Below the pieces are notes generated by a model that was given only the letters and a program-made list of their open reading frames with translations, had not been told where the DNA came from and did no database searches. A stretch of DNA of 11,519 bases, taken from Irineochytrium annulatum. Lineage: Eukaryota > Chytridiomycota > Chytridiomycetes > Chytridiales > Chytridiaceae. Shown one piece after another: positions 1 through 7,620 of this stretch (positions are counted from its first letter, which is position 1; each line of letters starts with the position of its first letter). The position numbers and the translations under genes are program-made. The DNA lies in assembly GCA_027600665.1 (NCBI GenBank), contig JADGJL010000972.1:1-11519 (forward strand), read 5' to 3'.

Positions 1-2
1 CC

Positions 3-386
3 CCAAGCCCCTCCTACCACCCCTACGCCACCTCGGACGCGTCCGCCAGTGACACCTCCCTCCGCTGCCCGATGCCCAACTGCCGCCGCACCTTCAAACG
101 TCAATACAACCTCCAGTGCCACCTCTCCTCCCATCAGTCCCTCAAGCCCCACGCGTGCGACGTCCAAGCCTGCGGCGTGAGGTTCAGGAGGAAGCAGGAC
201 TTGATGCGGCACGCGAGGTCCGTGCACCAGGTGACGGTGGAGGGCCCGAATGGCGGGCTGGGCGTCGGGAGCAGCAGGCATCTGTGCGACGCGTGCGGGA
301 AGTGGTTCGCAAGGAAGGATGGGCTGATTGTGCATAGGAGGATTTGTGCGGCCGTGAATGAGGTCAACGGGGTGGGGAGGGAGTGA
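3..386 (+). CDS. C2H2 zinc-finger protein, Swi5/Ace2-like, C-terminal part (5' end outside window)
   Basis: The open frame enters from the left edge and ends at TGA 384-386, giving 127 visible residues. After a Ser/Thr/Tyr-rich stretch come three zinc fingers. Finger 1 has C22, C27, H40, H44 (C-x4-C-x12-H-x3-H). Finger 2 has C52, C57, H70, H75 (C-x4-C-x12-H-x4-H). Finger 3 has C95, C98, H111 and C115, a C2HC finger. A Gly/Ser-rich linker of about 19 residues separates fingers 2 and 3. The spacing, with a degenerate third finger of the form CGKxFxRxDxLxxHRxxxC, resembles the Swi5/Ace2 family of cell-cycle transcription factors. It is therefore probably a nuclear DNA-binding regulator; family membership is inference. 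The ATG at 72 is internal to finger 1 and is not the start. The fingers sit at the extreme C-terminus, with only about 12 residues after the last ligand. Confidence 0.88.
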   Translation, partial: PSPSYHPYATSDASASDTSLRCPMPNCRRTFKRQYNLQCHLSSHQSLKPHACDVQACGVRFRRKQDLMRHARSVHQVTVEGPNGGLGVGSSRHLCDACGKWFARKDGLIVHRRICAAVNEVNGVGRE

Positions 387-453
387 CATGGGTTGGTTAT
401 GGGGAATCCTGAGAATTGCATACACGTATTCTATTTGCATTTGCGACATTTTA

Positions 454-459
454 AATAAA
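454..459 (+). other. Possible polyadenylation signal of the zinc-finger gene
   Basis: An exact AATAAA lies in an AT-rich stretch about 68 bases after the zinc-finger stop codon. This is a plausible 3' end signal, but fungal poly(A) signals are loose and the call rests on motif and position only. Confidence 0.35.
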
Positions 460-469
460 ATAGTATTAG

Positions 470-1264
470 ACTCAACTTCACTTCAAATCCACCGCCAACT
501 CTCGGCCCTCACTGGTTCTCCTCGTCGCTCATCGCATCTCCAAGCGAAGGTGCCTCACGCTGCCGCTGCAGTCGCTGGGGCCGCGATATCACCCAAACCT
601 GCCACATATCAAGGACCCAGACCCGCCCCTGGCTGCCATCCACAACCTCGCGTTCACCTCCCCTGTCCCACGCGGCGGTCCTCCTCGTCACTCCCGGCGT
701 CGCGTCGTTACCAGAACCTCTAGCGGTCTGGCCGACTTCGATCATTCGGCATATTACATGCCTGCTGACGCTAAGTAAGCAGAAGCCGCATTATACCAGT
801 TGCATGCTTCAGCCCCCCGCGGCGGCGGATGGGGGTGGTAAAGGCCAGGCGGCCGTTGCGCCCCCGCTTGCGGGCTGGACGACGGCGGCACGCTCCTGAA
901 TATCACTGTTGACGAAGGCAACATTCCTGCCAAGAAGATCACGCACGCCAAACCGACCCCAGAGTCCCGCGAGCTCGTCTCCCTCCTCACCCGCCTCCTG
1001 CCCTCGGCCACCATGCACGAACCCGACGTCAGACCTTCACTTCGATCAAATCCAAGCTTAAACTGCTGCTGCCATATAGTCCCTGCTACTTTCGCGCCAA
1101 GGAGAATTCCTGTGTCTCCCAGTGTACTGTGCGGGTTTTGAAAGCCCGCCGTGTTCATTCCCACGAGCAAGCAGGAGAGGGTTGAAAGCGACGAGTATTC
1201 GTTTTGCCATCTGTGTGCGGAATGGACGAAGCCGAGGAGGAGGACGAAGGCGAGCTGGGTTTAG
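470..1264 (+). pseudogene. Probable decayed protein-coding gene, unknown family, with one retained intron
   Basis: From 470 to 777 one frame stays open with mostly C or G at third positions. It stops at an excellent intron, GTAAGC at 776 to AAAG at 843 (68 nt). The join is in frame and leads into 844-1030, which is even more strongly biased and includes residues reading DDGGTLLNITVDEGN and ESRELVSLLTRLLP. Near 1030 the coding-like signal moves to another frame (segment reading TSIKSKLKLLLPYSPCYF). Near 1138 it returns to the first frame (VFIPTSKQERVESDEYSFC) and ends at TAG 1262-1264. Neither change can be explained by a GT-AG intron of normal size. No ATG opens the first segment, and I do not recognise the family. 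The simplest reading is a relic with a pair of compensating indels. A rapidly evolving live gene or sequence errors are alternatives, although the neighbouring genes are error-free. Confidence 0.4.
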
Positions 1265-1839
1265 TCTTAGAGATGACTGAAAGGGACGAGCATGATGGTG
1301 TTGCTGTACTGAACAAATGTTGAGAAGCACGGTTGGTAGAAGGATAAGGAGGTTAGTGATCAAATAAAGAGGGCCGCGACAGCGCGGTGGGGCGCGGGGA
1401 CAATGCGGCGACGAATTGCGGCGGCGGTAGTGGTGAACCGGAGGAGAATGGGAACGCGGAAGCGGACATCGAGACTTCGACGGCAGGTTGAAGAGCTAAC
1501 GTATGTGAACTCTTAAGCTGCGAGCTGGGCCTCGTGCGTCCTATAGCGAGCGCCAGACAAATTCAGGGTCTTCGGATGACGAAGGTGGAGGCGATTGTGA
1601 TGGGCGACGAAGAAGAGGACGATGATGGAGATCGAGAGATCAAGAGCCGAGGCGGGACAAGCGTGGGCATTCCTCGGTGAGCGCGGACCAGCGCCGAAGC
1701 AGATGAATCATGACATGGGCCCGAGAGGGCCTGCAACAGGCTAACCGAATCGTTGAGCTCCAGGAGGAAGACGAGCCGGACGTTGACGAGCTGGAATTAA
1801 TTATGCTATGAACTGAAGCGTTTCGCAAAATTCTGGGGA
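1265..1839 (+). other. Coding-like scraps without a resolvable gene
   Basis: No complete gene is visible here. A short acidic ORF (MDEAEEEDEGELG, starting 1222) overlaps the end of the preceding relic. From about 1340 an Arg/Lys-rich reading ends in RRQVEELT at 1500. A textbook intron follows, GTATGT at 1501 to TATAG at 1546 (46 nt), then a short acidic tail ending in RRRRGR and TGA 1623-1625. A further acidic end (ELQEEDEPDVDELE) closes at TGA 1810-1812 in the same frame as that tail, but separated from it by stop codons. These pieces could be remnants of one acidic, coiled-coil-like protein or chance readings in GC-rich DNA. Confidence 0.22.
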
Positions 1840-1855
1840 TTTTTTTTTTTTTTTT
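1840..1855. repeat. 16-base T homopolymer
   Basis: There is an uninterrupted run of 16 T in otherwise mixed sequence, about 160 bases upstream of the kinase start codon. It may act as a poly(dA:dT) nucleosome-excluding promoter element, as is known for fungal promoters; this role is inferred from position only. Confidence 0.5.
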
Positions 1856-2012
1856 GCCTATTAAAAAGTATGAGGAAAAGATAAATGAAAAGCGTGACAT
1901 GCATGAGCGTTTCAGGTCGATCTTATCACCGAGCAATAGAGCCGCGAATTTTCAACAGCCGTCATCGCATCGCGCCTCTCTCCACTGCCCGTTCTACCTC
2001 ATCAGTGCTGCC

Positions 2013-3772
2013 ATGGTGAACCTCCGAGCCGTCACTGCGTCCGCATCGGTGTCGTTAAAACGGTCAGCCGATGTCTTCCAGCGAGATGGTGGCCCGACAG
2101 CCTTCGTCAGAAGTCCGACGGCTGGGAGTTTGATGGCTGGAGGCCGATCCTGCACCACGCCGGCCACGCGGAGTCTCTCAACAAACGCATCAGCTCGCTG
2201 TCGGCATCAGTGTACCTGCACGAGTGGCCACCGATCCACGCAGCCACAACGGAGAAAGCTTTCGACATTCGCCACGCTAGCTTCGTACCAACACTCCACC
2301 CCCTCCGAGCCCCTGGACTTCGTGGATCCGTCCTCGCGGGCCCTCCCGAACCACATATCCCTCACCTCCTCCAACCCGACCGCCGCGCCAACCGCCAAAA
2401 CCTCATCCGCGAGAACCTCATCCGCGTCCAAGGCCGCCTCTAAGCCGTCGCACGGCTTCTACAACAACCGTATTCTGGAGCGGTATGCCGAGCGGGAGAC
2501 GAAGCGCGTCACGCTGAGGCAGCTGACCGTGTTCGGGAGGCATCTGACTGAGGAGAAACTCGTCAAATCGGCGAACTATGTGAGGGAAGAGCTGCCCGTG
2601 CGGCTTGCGCATCGCATTCGAGGTGTTTGTTTTTTTCCGATTGACTCTGAACTATTAACTTACGCTCTCTCCTCCCGCAGATTTCCAGCATCTTCCCTTC
2701 ATCGTGGGAACGAACCCGCACATAGAGCAGCTCTACAACCTATACTGGGACGCGTTCGAGCGGTTCCGCTCGTTTGGCGAGATAAAGACGTTGGAGGAGA
2801 ACCGCGAGTTTTGCGAGCTGGTAGAGGAGATGCTTGAGCGGCATCTCGTCGCCATCCCTCAGCTCGCCATGGGGATTGCGGAGTCGTCCGAGCACCTTAC
2901 TCCGAATGTGGCTGACCGGTTTATGAACGAGATGCTACGGTGTGTTCTTTTGGAGAGCCGGTGTCATCGCTTTCTCTGATATTAACCCATCACTCAAAGA
3001 TCACGCATCGGCCGCCGTGTCCTCGCCGAGCAGCACATCACCCTCTCGGCTGTCTTTGACGGCCGCGAGGCGCACGACAACGGCTGGATTGGCATCGTGA
3101 ATACGAAATGCCGCGCCTCGGACGTTGTCCACCTCTGCTCCACCCTCGCCGGCAACCTCTTCCGCGAGTCCAACCCCGACATCATCCTCCAGCCGCCGGA
3201 AGTCCTCATCGATGGCCACAAAGGCGCCTACTTCACCTACATCCCCGACCACATCGAGTATATCGTCTTCGAGCTTATCCGGAACTCCATGCGCGCGACG
3301 TTAATCGCGCACGGGGATCGGTGTGCGGCGGGTGGGGCGCCGCTGCCGCCGATCAGGGTGACCGTGGGGAGGGGCGACACGGCGATCACGTTCAGGGTGT
3401 CGGATCAGGGCGGCGGGATCAGGAAGGAGGCGCTGGCGAACATGTGGTCGTATGTGGATGCATCAAAGAAGAAGTTGATGAACTTTGAGAGGCTCCCGAA
3501 GCTTGCGGCGAAGGTCACTGAGACGGTGCCGGACGCGTTGTCGTTGGGGCTGGGGCTGCCGATGAGCAGGGTGTATGCCAACTATTGGGGTGGGGCGATG
3601 GCGCTGCATTCGATGCATGGGTATGGGACGGATGCGTATGTAAAGATTGCGGTTGGGAATCAGGTGTGTTTTATCGCAGTCCTTCCTGTCCGGATATCTA
3701 ATAACTTGTTGTTCATTTCTTTAGATGGAGAACTTAACTTATGAGTCCGAACAAGACTTCCCTCAGATTTGA
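2013..3772 (+). CDS. Mitochondrial alpha-ketoacid dehydrogenase kinase (PDK/BCKDK family)
   Basis: This kinase phosphorylates the E1 subunit of pyruvate or branched-chain ketoacid dehydrogenase in the mitochondrial matrix and so switches the complex off. Four exons: 2013-2622, 2681-2939, 3000-3663 and 3725-3772. Introns 2623-2680, 2940-2999 and 3664-3724 are all GT-AG and frame-preserving, giving 526 residues. Residues about 150-300 form the family's helical N-terminal domain (FYNNRILERYA, SANYVREELPVRLAHRIRD, EQH with H302). The GHKL ATPase fold follows: N-box ELIRNS with N385, G1 box DQGGG at 425-429, G2 loop LGLGLP at 472-477. The ATG at 2013 has a good context (GCCATGG) and follows a pyrimidine-rich leader. 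The first 147 residues are Ser/Arg/Thr-rich, which fits an import presequence but is long for the family. Whether the substrate is pyruvate or branched-chain dehydrogenase cannot be settled from sequence alone. Confidence 0.93.
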
Positions 3773-4364
3773 GAGGAAGTTTCTCTGTTCACCTCCCCTT
3801 GTTATTGTCCTCTTCTCACACTCGCGTTAGGACTTGTCGTGGTTTCTTCGGTTTCGAGATAGCACCTCTATTAACCCCAATGTTAAGACATTGCACACTT
3901 CTGCTCCCACGCCTTCTGGATGTCATTTATTATGGAATGGTAGTTTACCTTATATTTTGGTTTGGTTAAACGTCATCGCGGAATGATTATCGTGTTCCCG
4001 TAGTTTCCGTCTTGGTTTCGGCTTGGCTGTTGAGACTTTTGGACAAAGGGCGATGGCAGGAATATTTTATTAGCCCGTTTTGTTCTTGCTGGGCAGCTCC
4101 TCTTACCTCCTGTTTATTCTTTGGTTGGATTTTCCTTCATTAATCATCACACGGGTGCAAAACAAACAAACACACCCCATCATCATGGGCAGGGACAGGC
4201 CTCATACGTTTACTTGTGTCTCCACTTTGTTTGCTCACGTATTGAAGTCCTGTCTTCGTATGTAGTACTATATACAATTGCCTCCGTGCACGTGTCTCTA
4301 TCGTGTACTTCGAGTGCTAATAACTTCTCACTACAACCTCTGAGGGCTCCTCGTCAATGCCTCC
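3773..4364. other. AT-richer spacer, no gene seen
   Basis: This stretch follows the kinase stop codon and is visibly richer in T than the coding regions. It probably holds the kinase 3' UTR. A TATATA motif lies at 4269-4274. Short ORFs are present on the plus strand but show no codon bias, domains or splice sites. I see no RNA gene or repeat. Confidence 0.5.
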
Positions 4365-4888
4365 TCACCTTACCTTCTTCCCCACCGTACTCTCCCTCTC
4401 CTTACCGCTTGCCATCACTTCCTCCACCTCCCTCGAATGCGTCACGGCCCACGCCACAAACCACCAGCCCGATGTCAGAGGGATCCTTGCCGCCAACAAC
4501 TTAGCTGCAAGCCTGCTCCCGTTATTTGAGTCCTCTTGGCACCCGAACAGCGGCAGGTCCCCGTCCAGCAGTCGAACGGTGGACGACATGATTAGTAGAT
4601 CGTAGACGACGGCGCCGAAGTCATGTTGGTGGTGGCGGTTTCGTGAGGATCACCGCCAAGGTGCGGGACGCAGCCGTATGCGAGGAGGGCGGTGATGTCG
4701 CGATGGTAGACCCAGAAAACAACGATGTAAAGATGTAGGCACACACCAGGTGATCCCAGTAGCGGCCAAGTCGCGTCGCTGGGTCGTCCTGGAAAACGAC
4801 AGTCGACCAACCCGAAAAGACCGGCCTAGTCCGCGATCGCGGCGTTGCCATCAGCAAGTGAGTGCATAATGAAGAGGACGTAGACCAT
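4365..4888 (-). pseudogene. Possible broken membrane-protein gene, unknown family
   Basis: Reading the minus strand, an ATG at 4888 opens a hydrophobic start (MVYVLFIMHSLADG) that meets TAG after 20 codons. The same frame continues to a second hydrophobic stretch (CLHLYIVVFWVYHRDITALL) near 4740-4680. A parallel frame holds a biased segment (VVFQDDPATRLGRYWDHL) just before it. From about 4615 the signal is in a third frame, reading DFGAVVYDLLIMSSTVRLLD and running open to TGA at 4365. Almost no AG dinucleotides occur on this strand between about 4740 and 4540, so introns cannot explain the frame changes. This suggests a relic with several indels. I do not recognise the family. An opposite-strand ORF from 4357 with a signal-peptide-like start competes for the same bases. 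Confidence 0.3.
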
Positions 4889-5146
4889 CGTCAACCGCTG
4901 ATCATCCCATTGATGTGGAGATCGAACTGAATTTTCCAGCCGCTACGTTCGCCGTCATTACCAATCCATCAACGGCGCCCACCCCTCTGTTCGTCCACGT
5001 GTCAGTCCTCGGTCCCTAAAGCTCATCGAGGGCCTGCAAAGCGGATCGTTTGTCGCTCAACGACGGAGCAGATCTGACGAGCCTTGCTAACCTTTAACCA
5101 TCGTCGCCACCTCGCCACCACATATACCTGGTCGAGGGCTACAACC
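4889..5146 (+). promoter_or_regulatory. Upstream region of ARL1
   Basis: This 258-base stretch lies before the ARL1 start codon. It contains CACGTG at 4997-5002, an E-box-like palindrome that bHLH factors bind in fungi, about 145 bases before the start. A 57-codon open stretch ends at TAA around 5090 but has no ATG. The promoter role is inferred from position. Confidence 0.3.
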
Positions 5147-5821
5147 ATGGGCAACATCATATCCGGCCTCTTGCAGCGGCTATGGGGAACACGGGAGGTG
5201 CGGATCCTGATCCTGGGGATTGATCACGCGGGGAAGACGACGATCCTGTACAGGATGCAAATTGGGGAGGTAGTGGCCGTATTTGCATTTAGAATGAGGG
5301 TGCTGACGATGATTACTTCTTTGCCAGGTCGTCACAACAATACCGACAATTGGATTTAACGTTGGTGAGTCCTGAGTGCCCGTCGCGGTGTGGTCATCGC
5401 GTGAACGCCATCTTTAACCGACCTCTGCTTGCTAGAAACCGTCACCTACAAAAATATCAAATTCCAAGTATGGGATCTCGGCGGCCAGACGTCTATCCGG
5501 CCATACTGGCGGTGCTACTACGCCAACACGGACGCCATTATCTACGTCGTTGATAGCGCGGACCGGGAACGGATCGGCGTCTCGAAATCGGAGCTTACAG
5601 CGATGTTAGAGGAGGAGGAGCTGAAAGGGGCCGCGTTGATGGTGTTTGCGAATAAGCAAGATATCAAAGGCGCGATGTCGGCCGCGGAGGTGGCAGAGAC
5701 TTTGGGGCTGGCGGGGCTGAAGGATCGGCAATGGACTATATTTAAGTGTAGTGCGGCGACGGGGGAGGGGTTGACGGAGGGGCTGGACTGGCTGGTGAAT
5801 GTGGTGCAGGGGAAGAAGTGA
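5147..5821 (+). CDS. ARL1: ARF-like small GTPase Arl1
   Basis: Arl1 is a Golgi GTPase that, when GTP-bound, recruits GRIP-domain golgins to the trans-Golgi and supports endosome-to-Golgi traffic. Three exons: 5147-5269, 5328-5364 and 5436-5821. Introns 5270-5327 (GTAGTG...CCAG) and 5365-5435 (GTGAGT...CTAG) are in frame, giving 181 residues, the normal family size. Gly2 follows Met in MGNIIS, as needed for N-myristoylation. The P-loop is GIDHAGKT at 24-31, switch I carries T48 in PTIGFN, switch II starts at WDLGGQ 66-71, the guanine-specificity motif is NKQD 126-129, and CSA lies at 158-160. [18 protein letters not shown] and YWRCYY favour Arl1 over Arf1. The start has an ACCATGG context. The His in the P-loop is unusual: Gly, Asn or Ala is common there. 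Confidence 0.95.
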
Positions 5822-5904
5822 TGAATTGGGGTGATGCTAATTCGGTGGAGGGTATTACGTTGGTGGATAGTCGTACATGGAAATGGTGGGGAAATTTAAA
5901 TGCC

Positions 5905-5910
5905 AATAAA
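5905..5910 (+). other. Possible polyadenylation signal of ARL1
   Basis: AATAAA lies 84 bases after the ARL1 stop codon in an AT-rich stretch, a typical place for a 3' end signal. The call rests on motif and position only. Confidence 0.4.
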
Positions 5911-6128
5911 GCGATTTAATATGCTCATCTGTTACTTTCCATCTAGGTTAAACAGGATTGGAAAGGCACTGTCCGCCTCATTCTACTAGTCATCTCTTAA
6001 GCGGCCCGGCATTCCCCCACGAGCTGTATCGAGACGACACTGCGTAACCCCCACCACTCCAGGCTGCCGTTCTATCGATTCATACAAGTCCACATGCACC
6101 TGCAAAACGAGCACTTAATTCCCAAAAG

Positions 6129-6528
6129 ATGCTGCGGACCGTCCTCCCCAATCTCATCAGAGTCATCATCTCCCACGAGTCGGACGAGCCGAAGCTGGAG
6201 CTGCCGAAACCGGAATCGTCCTGGACAACTGCGGCTACCACCTACCCGTTCATGACGAACGCCGTCACAGGCGGGGTTTCGCGCGGGTGGGCTCTGCGCC
6301 GCATCGGATATTGCAGGGCTTCTGGCTGCAGTGATTGTCGCAGCCGAACTGCAGACCTTATTTGTGAATTCTAGCGCTGGACTAGCTACAGCCACTTTTC
6401 CGCTTTATAATCCTCGCCGAGACCGAGTCCAGAGGAGGCACGGCTCAGTGTCGCATTTCTGGCCCCGAGACGACGAAGTGCAGCGTGACCTCATATTGTT
6501 GATCTGTTTATCGGCAAGTTTTGCTTAG
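6129..6528 (+). pseudogene. Coding-like reading broken by a frame change, unknown family
   Basis: From ATG 6129 one frame is strongly C/G-biased at third positions for about 60 codons (MLRTVLPNLIRVIISHESDE, later KLELPKPESSW and VSRGWALRRIG). Near 6310 the open, coding-like signal moves to another frame with a hydrophobic, membrane-like stretch (IAGLLAAVIVAAELQTLFV) and runs to TAG 6526-6528. No GT-AG intron joins the two. It could be a relic of a small membrane protein gene, or the second part could be chance. The 307 bases between the ARL1 stop codon and this reading hold only 3' UTR-like sequence. Confidence 0.25.
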
Positions 6529-6794
6529 GCAACACGTGAAGTTAGTTTGCGTCCCGTTCTACATGCTGCGACGGCCACGATGTCGCAACCTGGATTTTAC
6601 TTGCCCTGTCTGTGGCGATCTCTTAGGACAGGTGTTCTCCCCGTCGCCAACTCCGTCGACGTCCAAGGCATCCGATACGTTCGACGCGTCGGCGGCTTAG
6701 TAAGACGTCATGCGTGTACCTTTCGACCTCGGTGTGTGCTCTGGCCCTCGACATGATCATCGCGTCAATCGCGGTCATCTCAAACTCCCGGTCG

Positions 6795-7440
6795 CTATAG
6801 TTTGTGATGTATGACCGTGGGACGACGACGTGAGATTTGTGTCAATTGCTGGAAAGGCATCGGCAGGAGACCTTCCACGTTGGGAGGGCGGGCAACGTGC
6901 ATTTCCGCGTATTTGAAGATCTCGAGAGCGACTCGTCTTTCGGCGGAATGTCGACGTCAAGCAACTTTAATGGGCAGCTTGCTCTTCTGAAACGAGCACG
7001 CTGACCGACCCATCCATCTGCCAGCGTTTAAATCGTAGACGCGGGACCTGTTAAAGTGCTGATGGTTTATTGCTACCGCCCCTGTTGATGCGATCAGCTC
7101 CGTTGCCACACCTTGATCGGCGACGGACCGTCTGACTACTCGAGGTCGACCTATGTCATCGTCCAGGATGCCTTGTGCCCGTACCATGACTGATCTCCGC
7201 GGCGAAGGCCGATCCTGAGGTTGCTTAGAACGCGCTCGTCCGCGACACGGAATTGGTGGTCATGTTCGCTTGCGCGTTCAGGTAGGCGGCCGGCACGCGT
7301 TCGCGGGACGCGAGCCCGTCGCGCCATTACCTAGATTTGGTGCTCGATAGCAGTTGACCAGGGCCCTTGCCTGACCTGGTGGCCCGTCGAGACTTCTTCC
7401 AAGTAAGACGAGTCGGGAACCATGATAGGTGCCGACAAGG
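6795..7440 (-). pseudogene. Scattered coding-like fragments on the minus strand, unknown family
   Basis: Several short minus-strand stretches have strong third-position bias but lie in different frames. One near 7300-7220 includes VPAAYLNAQANMTTNSVSRT and then a stop. One near 6940-6845 reads VALEIFKYAEMHVARPP and LLPMPFQQL. One near 6815-6725 reads SYITNYSDREFEMTAIDAMI and is followed by a GTACAC donor-like site. A 76-residue ORF from 7187 to 6957 lies between them. I could not join these by splicing. They may be the downstream ruins of the gene at 7621-8166, or of a separate one. Confidence is low because each fragment alone could occur by chance. Confidence 0.22.
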
Positions 7441-7620
7441 GCCTAGGATGTAGTCGAGCTCTTTGACGTCGCTCAACCGACCCATCTGTCATCTGTTAGG
7501 GCAGTATGAACTTCCAAACAGACTGCAAAAACCACGCAAATCGCCATCCAAAGCAAAAGAGCCATCGTCTGCAGGGACGACTACCAGCAGGTGCCGGCAA
7601 ATCGAGGGTAGGCAGCATCA

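Noticed and set aside
754..1170. 138-codon minus-strand ORF
   Set aside because: It is the longest ORF in the area, but the plus strand over the same bases has the stronger third-position bias and a phased intron, so the minus ORF is probably its shadow.
2994..3252. Minus-strand ORFs of 75 and 83 codons
   Set aside because: Both are antisense shadows of the ATPase-domain exon of the ketoacid dehydrogenase kinase.
4080..4504. Overlapping plus-strand ORFs in the spacer after the kinase gene
   Set aside because: Composition is AT-rich, codon bias is absent, and the translations are low-information; they look like chance ORFs in UTR or spacer.
6190..6330. Plus-strand reading ETGIVLDNCGYH, resembling a DN-x3-H box of Tc1/IS630-type transposases or an actin-related start
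   Set aside because: The overlapping frame from ATG 6129 has better codon bias, no other transposase motif or terminal inverted repeat is visible, and a six-residue resemblance is not enough.
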